Shown one piece after another: positions 58,916 to 64,000 of a stretch of 64,000 bases of DNA. The position numbers and the translations under genes are program-made. This DNA comes from an uncultured Acetatifactor sp. GTDB taxonomy: Bacteria > Bacillota > Clostridia > Lachnospirales > Lachnospiraceae. Below the pieces are notes generated by a model. That model saw only the letters and a program-made list of their open reading frames with translations. It searched no databases and had not been told where the DNA came from. Location of the stretch: assembly GCA_934433135.1 (NCBI GenBank), contig CAKRZO010000018.1:12541-76540 (forward strand), given 5' to 3'. Position 1 is the stretch's first letter; each line of letters opens with the position of its first letter.

Positions 58916-59003
58916 GCCGTACGGCTCGTTTATTACGTTATTAAATCATTTTTTGCCGTACGGCAAATTTATTAGGTTATTAAGTTATTCTTTGCCGTAC
59001 GGC
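58916..59003. repeat. 39-base-period GCCGTACGGC repeats upstream of hipB
   Basis: The perfect palindrome GCCGTACGGC occurs at 58916, 58955 and 58994, always 39 bases apart. The spacers are AT-rich and similar (TTTATTACGTTATTAAATCA, TTTATTAGGTTATTAAGTTA). A matching unit flanks the other end of the hip genes at 57,609. They may be HipB operators or the edges of a mobile cassette. Confidence 0.8.
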
Positions 59004-59072
59004 TGGTTTTTGTTGGTTCCATTATAATATGATCCATGCAGCACTGTCAATAAATCCGGGAAATATTAAAAA

Positions 59073-60089
59073 TCAATTTTTTACCATCACTATCGTTCCC
59101 AAAAGGGCAAGTCCGACAGAAATCCATGTACGAAGATCCGGTTTTTCTTTAAAATAAATTCCGATAACGGTAGAAAGAAGGATGCTTCCGCCGGTAACAA
59201 TGGGATATTGCAAAGACGGCTCAAGAGTCAAAAGAGAATAAAGCAGTAAAAGATTTGCCGCGCCGTTAGCCAGGCCGCCGGCAACCGCCCAGGGTGCTGC
59301 CTTGATATATTGTTTTCCGCATATTTCTTTATCCTTTTCTGTTTTTTTCCGCACAATTTGTGCGGTTCGAGCCTGTTTTGGTATCTGCACCGGGCATATG
59401 GTCTGCGTGGAACGTACCTTTTGTACAGCCTGCACATCTCGTACGGTTCGTATGGTTCGCACCTTTCGCACGTTCAAAAAGGAAAAGGCCAACGCCCCCA
59501 CTACCACTGTCATAAAGGCCCGTTGTATGGCAAACTGTGTCTCGGAAGGCTTGAAAAAGGGAAGGTCGCTTTGGTATATCGATGCAAGGATACTGATCAG
59601 TCCATTCAACACAAACAAAATAAAAAAACATAAGAAAGCCGTTTTATCAGCCTTTTCTTTTCGATTGATTTTAATGCACACAGCTGACAGAATAAGAAGA
59701 ATTCCGATAACCTTGTAGGCGCCGAAGGCATCCTTCCCCCAAACGGCACCGTATATGGCAGGCAGGATCATACCGCCGCCCAGCAGAAACAGGGAATAAT
59801 TGCTTACACTTCCCAGGGAAAGTGCTTTGATGGAAAAGTAAGTAATCGCATTGGAGATCACTGCCCAGAGAAACGCCATCAGAACAGAAAAAGATGTAAT
59901 TTCCCATTTACATCCATCCAGGAGCAGCAGAAGAAGTCCGAATACAAGCGGAGATACGGCATTAAAGAAAAATGCCGCTCCCATTCCCGTACCTGCCGCT
60001 GTCTGATATTTTTTGGTAAAAGCAAACTGAACGCTGAACAGTACCGTGGAAGTAAGAATAAAAAGATAGGCTGTTACACTTGCTGTCAT
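59073..60089 (-). CDS. DMT superfamily (EamA-like) transporter with basic repeat loop
   Basis: 338 residues with ten predicted helices in two EamA halves (LFILTSTVLFSVQFAFTKKY; FLWAVISNAITYFSIKAL). Between the halves, at about residues 205-255, lies an unusual basic loop made of repeated RTVRDVQ, VQKVRST and RTAQIVRKK units. It is absent from ordinary family members of about 290-300 residues. The family exports amino acids or metabolites; the substrate is unknown. It overlaps the GNAT gene by 4 bases (ATGA), so the two are coupled. Confidence 0.85.
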   Translation of the reverse strand: MTASVTAYLFILTSTVLFSVQFAFTKKYQTAAGTGMGAAFFFNAVSPLVFGLLLLLLDGCKWEITSFSVLMAFLWAVISNAITYFSIKALSLGSVSNYSLFLLGGGMILPAIYGAVWGKDAFGAYKVIGILLILSAVCIKINRKEKADKTAFLCFFILFVLNGLISILASIYQSDLPFFKPSETQFAIQRAFMTVVVGALAFSFLNVRKVRTIRTVRDVQAVQKVRSTQTICPVQIPKQARTAQIVRKKTEKDKEICGKQYIKAAPWAVAGGLANGAANLLLLYSLLTLEPSLQYPIVTGGSILLSTVIGIYFKEKPDLRTWISVGLALLGTIVMVKN

Positions 60090-60670
60090 AGTTGTTGCAC
60101 CTTTCCCTGTTCATCGATTATGCCGGGATGATCCATTTGCAGCTGTTCAAACAGCTGCTGCCAGCGTCCCCGCATATCCGGCAGGTAGAGAACCGGCAGA
60201 AAGTTCAGGCTCAGATAAAGGCCGACCGCCGGAATCCGGTTGTCATCGGTGGTCAGATAAACTTCCCGGATTCCATGTTCTTTTGCATACCGCATGACAG
60301 CAATTGTCACTGCTTTTCCAAGACCTCTGCCGCGAAACTTCTCTCCTGCGCAGACAGAATGCACCGTCGCAGAGTCCGGCATATGCTCGCCAAGCTGAAT
60401 GCAGGCGCTGGCAGCAATCCGTCCTTCCTTATCCAAGACCAAAAAGAAACCGTCATCCGGAACACGCGGGTCATCATACACGATATGATACCACCAGGTA
60501 ATTCTCTCGCCATGCTGCGGATCCCGGATATCAATCCACTGATATTGAAACGCATCCTCCGTTAATACCTCATCCCCGCCTCGATGATATTGGTGAAAAG
60601 AAAATCCTTCCGGAATCACCATTTCCTGCAGCGGCTCGCTGCTATCCCACTTCATTAATAATTGTGCCAT
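60086..60670 (-). CDS. GNAT family N-acetyltransferase
   Basis: 194 residues. The acetyl-CoA motif is VHSVCAGEKFRGRGLGKAVT (R/Q-x-x-G-x-G/A type), followed by AVMRYAKEHGIREVYLTTDD and a final AVGLYLSLNFLPVL. The substrate is unknown. Its stop overlaps the start of the downstream DMT transporter gene, which suggests that the two act on the same compound, for example acetylation and export. Confidence 0.87.
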   Translation of the reverse strand: MAQLLMKWDSSEPLQEMVIPEGFSFHQYHRGGDEVLTEDAFQYQWIDIRDPQHGERITWWYHIVYDDPRVPDDGFFLVLDKEGRIAASACIQLGEHMPDSATVHSVCAGEKFRGRGLGKAVTIAVMRYAKEHGIREVYLTTDDNRIPAVGLYLSLNFLPVLYLPDMRGRWQQLFEQLQMDHPGIIDEQGKVQQL

Positions 60671-60778
60671 AACTACCTCTTTCCGAATCCTATTCTTCTT
60701 TTTCTTCCGGCTCCTTACAAGATCCTGCGGTGTGAAAATACATTAAAGTGCAATGCACTGTGTTTCAACGGTAATTTT

Positions 60779-62434
60779 TCATATTAACGATTCCGCTCTA
60801 CCACCATCAAAATCCCCCGTGCAGTCTTTGATTTCCGCCTTTGTTGTAACACCCTCAAAAATATTGTCTTTGAAACAGAGTTGATCCGTCCGCTGTGCCC
60901 GAAGAGCGGTACCACAGTGCAGAAAGCGGTTGCCGGTAACGGTTACGTTTTTATGCCGCATTTTCGACTGCGGGGGTCTGTCCACATGTATGTTAATCGC
61001 ACAGGGAATTTCCGCAAATTCATTGTCCCGAATGGCCACATCGTTTACACATCCCGAAGCGTACCAGAACTGCAACAAATCATTGACATGAACGCCATGT
61101 CTGCCGCGCACAATATTTTTCTCAAAAAGAACCTTTTTCGAAGTTCCGAACCGGATCGCCATGGTATGCTCAAACAGGCAGTTTCTTACCTCCACCTGCG
61201 GGGTTCGTTCCGGATTTTCAAGAATATCTCCCGGCTTTATCCGTCCTGTAATCGCTTCCGTAAACTCCAAATGAATCAGATACGGATCGTCCTCGATGTG
61301 AGATTCTTTTACCTCTGCAGTTCCGGTCACATTCATATCGATGCCATCTGCAATACGGATTCGATCCCCCGGAAAGAAAACATTACATCCTCCCTGGGAC
61401 GGGTGCAGGATTCTGGCAAGAATTTTAGCCGGGCCGATGATTTTTTCCGCCCTTGCATAAAACCCATGCACACTCATGGCATCGTCCATGGTTCCGCTGA
61501 TTACGCAATGATCCATTTGGACTTTGCCGGTAAAGTTGGAAAGCAATACACCGTCCGCCGTGGTACTGTAAGCCTCCGGGAAATCCTTTTCCGGCTGTAT
61601 CATGAACCGGTTCAGTTCCAGATTTTCACAGTTCTGTCCCACAATTCCCATTCCTTCTCCCTTATAAATCCGCACGTTGGAAAAGAAAAGATCTTGGCTT
61701 CTTTCCAAAAAAAAGACATCATTATCCCGGTAAGTATCATAGCAGATCTTAAGATCCTCCCCCGTCTTTAAGTCCGGACGATAACAGGCATCAGAGTGAT
61801 ATGCCAGGACAAATCCGTCCGGGGTCTCCTGTACATCACAGAAAAACACGTTGGACGGCAATTTGGTTTCATTATCCTTGTAGTAGATTTCTCCCGATGC
61901 TAAAAAGCAGTGAAAGCTTTTGTTTGCAAACTGCCGGATGGTAAACCTCCGCTCCGCATTGGAAAAAATGCGATTTCCGGCTTCAAAGCAAAGACTGTGA
62001 TTTTGAATGAAATAAGGGTATTTTTCCCGGTCAACCAGAATCTCAATCCCCTTTTCATCCACCCGTCCTACTTTGCCGATGCAGCATCTTTCAAAGGAAA
62101 AATCTACGGAAAAATTCTGAAACGTGACCTTCTTACAATTCTGAACGATAAAGGGCGTGACTTTACTGTGAAAGAGAAATCGGGCGCCGTTCCCGTCTAT
62201 GGTAATGCCGTTGCGGTTTAAGAGCGGGAAAATTACTTTTTTATCACTGCTTCTGTTGCAGGCCGGCACAAAATAACCTTCATAGGCTCCTTCTTCATAA
62301 AAATCATAACCCCCTTCTTCAAACTTAAGAACCGTTCCGTCCTGCGCCTGCAGAAGCGTTCTTACAACCTCCGGCGTTCTGTTTTCCCCCGCCTGCGGTC
62401 TGATCATTATCTCCGTTCCATTATAGGTACCCAT
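60779..62434 (-). CDS. GH110-like right-handed beta-helix alpha-galactosidase
   Basis: 551 residues of parallel beta-helix repeats (FIVQNCKKVTFQNFSVDFSF, VRIYKGEGMGIVGQNCENLE). The segment YSTTADGVLLSNFTGKVQMD, followed by MDDAMSVHGFYAR, matches the conserved Asp-rich active-site region of GH110, exo-alpha-1,3-galactosidases that remove the blood-group B galactose. There is no signal peptide, so it would act inside the cell or be released otherwise. AGAGGAAG precedes the ATG. Other beta-helix glycosidases or lyases remain possible, as the family call is from motif memory only. Confidence 0.7.
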   Translation of the reverse strand: MGTYNGTEIMIRPQAGENRTPEVVRTLLQAQDGTVLKFEEGGYDFYEEGAYEGYFVPACNRSSDKKVIFPLLNRNGITIDGNGARFLFHSKVTPFIVQNCKKVTFQNFSVDFSFERCCIGKVGRVDEKGIEILVDREKYPYFIQNHSLCFEAGNRIFSNAERRFTIRQFANKSFHCFLASGEIYYKDNETKLPSNVFFCDVQETPDGFVLAYHSDACYRPDLKTGEDLKICYDTYRDNDVFFLERSQDLFFSNVRIYKGEGMGIVGQNCENLELNRFMIQPEKDFPEAYSTTADGVLLSNFTGKVQMDHCVISGTMDDAMSVHGFYARAEKIIGPAKILARILHPSQGGCNVFFPGDRIRIADGIDMNVTGTAEVKESHIEDDPYLIHLEFTEAITGRIKPGDILENPERTPQVEVRNCLFEHTMAIRFGTSKKVLFEKNIVRGRHGVHVNDLLQFWYASGCVNDVAIRDNEFAEIPCAINIHVDRPPQSKMRHKNVTVTGNRFLHCGTALRAQRTDQLCFKDNIFEGVTTKAEIKDCTGDFDGGRAESLI

Positions 62435-62501
62435 TCTCTGTTCTTCCTCTCTTCTTATTTTGTAATTGGCTTCGTACCATCACAATACCATAGACATTGC
62501 A

Positions 62502-62596
62502 TAACCGTTCATACCTTTTTACCGGCAGCTTTTCGTGAAAGCACAAATTCTATAAGCATAAAATCTATAAGCAGGAATCCATGCCTGAATGGTTAT
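62502..62596. repeat. dispersed intergenic repeat, family 1 (95-base copy)
   Basis: Ends TAACCGTTCA and TGAATGGTTA are near-complements, with a degenerate interior. It overlaps the stop codon of the sialate esterase-like gene and separates it from the GH110-like gene. Confidence 0.55.
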
Positions 62597-64000
62597 TGAT
62601 ATTGTAAATACGCCCGCACCGGTATGGGACCCATAGCCGGAAGCGACAGATCCTCACTGTCCGTGATCGTGCAGACGCTGCTTAATCCGGCACCGTACCA
62701 AAGGTAAGCATTCTTTAGCTGCTCACAGGTCAGTTTGGTTCGCACCCGCACTATGTCGCCCTCCAACCAAATACTTAAAATGTCCCGATAAGGCTCCGTA
62801 TAGACCCATTTTTCATCCAATGCAACAGAAAAGCCCGAAACATTTCCATGGGAAATCAGCCGACCGTTCAGGTTTCGATACCGAACGAGCAGATTGCCCC
62901 AGAAATATTTCACCGGATCCGGTTCTATCGTAATACCGGCAAGCTGCGGCATGGGCAACACATTTCCTCCGCAAAGCGCATACATGGCGTGTGCACCGCG
63001 ATACCCTGCCTGGTGTGCAGCCGCCGCACTTAAATGGATGCTGTCATCCCTGGGCAGATCGATCGTCGCCACAACATCAAGCTCTTTGATCTGTTCCGGT
63101 AAGGTACGCTGTATTTCCCGGATCCGGCTCCAGAGCCTGCCGCTTTTTTCCGTTCCGTATCCCGGCAATGCATTTGCTCCGATCTGAAACAGAACAATGG
63201 GAAGATCCGGCTTTCCAGTATCCTTTCGAACTGCAGCAAACAGTACCTTCATCGTTTCCACATAGGTTCCCGCACTTTCTTCGTTTGTTTCGGCTTCGCC
63301 CTGATACCAGAACAGTCCCCGTACATTACTGCCGCATGCCGCAAATCTTCGCAGCATTGCCGGATAAAATGCTGCAGCTTCCGTCTTATCCGGCGCCCAA
63401 CTTTTCAAATCGGAGCCGCCGAATGCACAGGGAATCAGCCCCTGTGGAACTCCCATATACCGTTTCATGGTACGGCCGATAGACAATCCCGGTCCTACCC
63501 CGTCACGCTGCGGCCTTTGCGGAACTCCTTCCTTCCACGGTGAATTCTCCCTGGTACGGATATAAAGTCCGGCAATTGCCCAGTCTGCATGTTTCCATTG
63601 TTGGTGAAGCTGTGCTTCGGCAACACCCCAGTGATCGTCCAGATAAAAAGCACGTACATCCGCCTCCGGATTCCTTTCGTAAGTCTCCTCCCGCTCTGTC
63701 AAAAGTCCGGCGCCTTCCATATTGGATTGTCCTGCCAGCAGCCAGACATCCCCCACATAGACCTCTTGTAAAGTCACTTCTTCTGCAGAATCGGAAATTG
63801 TCACGGTATATGGTCCGCCGCAGGGAATTCCCCGCAGCCGGTACCGATCGTCTCCTTCCACCGTCAACGCCCCCGCAGAAACCCTTGATTCCAAAGCACT
63901 CTGCGCCTTGCAAGTGCTCTGCCGTTCCAAAGAACCTTTCGGTTCCAAAGAACCTTTCGGTTCCAAAGAACCTTTCGGTTCCAAAGAACCTTTCGGTTCC
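62593..64000 (-). CDS. sialate O-acetylesterase-like SGNH protein (partial, 5' end off window)
   Basis: At least 469 residues; the frame is open through the right edge. The SASA/SGNH signature is YVGDVWLLAGQSNMEGAG. Others are IPCAFGGSDLKSWAP, FWYQGEAETNEESAG and the late catalytic-type RDDSIHLSAAAAH. The family removes O-acetyl groups from sialic acids or other sugars. The N-terminal visible part contains tandem EPKGSL repeats, encoded by an 18-base DNA repeat, before the domain. It lies upstream of the GH110-like gene, same strand, which fits host-glycan trimming. Confidence 0.83.
   Translation of the reverse strand, partial: EPKGSLEPKGSLEPKGSLEPKGSLERQSTCKAQSALESRVSAGALTVEGDDRYRLRGIPCGGPYTVTISDSAEEVTLQEVYVGDVWLLAGQSNMEGAGLLTEREETYERNPEADVRAFYLDDHWGVAEAQLHQQWKHADWAIAGLYIRTRENSPWKEGVPQRPQRDGVGPGLSIGRTMKRYMGVPQGLIPCAFGGSDLKSWAPDKTEAAAFYPAMLRRFAACGSNVRGLFWYQGEAETNEESAGTYVETMKVLFAAVRKDTGKPDLPIVLFQIGANALPGYGTEKSGRLWSRIREIQRTLPEQIKELDVVATIDLPRDDSIHLSAAAAHQAGYRGAHAMYALCGGNVLPMPQLAGITIEPDPVKYFWGNLLVRYRNLNGRLISHGNVSGFSVALDEKWVYTEPYRDILSIWLEGDIVRVRTKLTCEQLKNAYLWYGAGLSSVCTITDSEDLSLPAMGPIPVRAYLQYQ
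63924..64000. repeat. 18-base tandem repeat at the right edge
   Basis: The unit GTTCCAAAGAACCTTTCG occurs at 63924, 63942, 63960, 63978 and partly at 63996. Each unit holds the palindrome GGTTC-CAAA-GAACC. It encodes EPKGSL six-residue repeats in the esterase-like gene and runs off the window. Confidence 0.9.

Noticed and set aside
58916..59003. CRISPR-like periodic repeat upstream of hipB
   Set aside because: Only three palindromic units, similar AT-rich spacers and no cas gene. Operator or cassette-end repeats fit better.

Overview
The window looks like chromosomal DNA of a gut-type Firmicute, most likely a Lachnospiraceae. The gene families (DUF2508, DUF4358, DUF4173, DUF2975, YesN-type AraC sensors, LplABC-type sugar uptake), strong GGAGG ribosome sites and sigma-A promoters with 17-base spacers all fit. 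No rRNA, tRNA, phage or CRISPR array was recognised. No species is assigned.

Layout. 1-15,060 is core or housekeeping: a partial CpaE-like protein, glgB, a Glu-rich TPR protein, rsmA, an MBOAT/DHHW/DUF4358 surface-acylation cluster, an ABC-F ATPase, and a DUF2975/XRE/DUF4173 group. 15,365-23,880 is disturbed DNA: decayed genes, two AT-rich blocks (about 18.19-19.51 kb and 21.12-23.78 kb) and a 104-base direct duplication. The duplication has fused the start of a DUF5107 gene in frame to a decapitated PHP gene. 23,902-39,524 is carbohydrate catabolism: Gfo/Idh oxidoreductase, GH27, GH105, an LplABC-type ABC importer with its membrane AraC sensor, a nucleotidyltransferase/NahK-like fusion, an SGNH esterase and another AraC regulator. 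39,566-41,862 holds an XRE regulator and a MATE exporter.

42,000-56,645 is a complete B12-independent (glycyl-radical, GRM5-like) bacterial microcompartment operon on the minus strand. It holds a propanediol-dehydratase-type glycyl radical enzyme and its activase, PduU, PduV, a class II aldolase, a GlcG/PduO-C-like protein, PduP, a Zn alcohol dehydrogenase, four BMC-H proteins, PduL, PduN, PduS, PduT and a DeoR regulator. Inferred flow: fuculose- or rhamnulose-1-phosphate is cleaved to lactaldehyde, reduced to 1,2-propanediol, dehydrated to propanal, then converted to propionyl-CoA/propionyl-phosphate and propanol. GH105 (rhamnogalacturonan) and the GH110-like and sialate-esterase-like genes (host glycans) could supply deoxyhexose, but the isomerase and kinase are not in the window.

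57,193-64,000 holds cytidine deaminase, a hipBA locus with a shortened split hipA between direct repeats, a DMT transporter, a GNAT acetyltransferase, a GH110-like beta-helix enzyme and a partial sialate O-acetylesterase-like gene.

The most unusual signals are: a shell protein with two well-formed starts that would give long and short forms; a Cys-rich motif shared by the aldolase and alcohol dehydrogenase next to their encapsulation helices; a 10-base-period CATATG array between the operon promoter and its first gene; the 104-base duplication and in-frame fusion; the kinase/nucleotidyltransferase fusion; and a family of structured intergenic repeats, two copies of which lie in the microcompartment operon.
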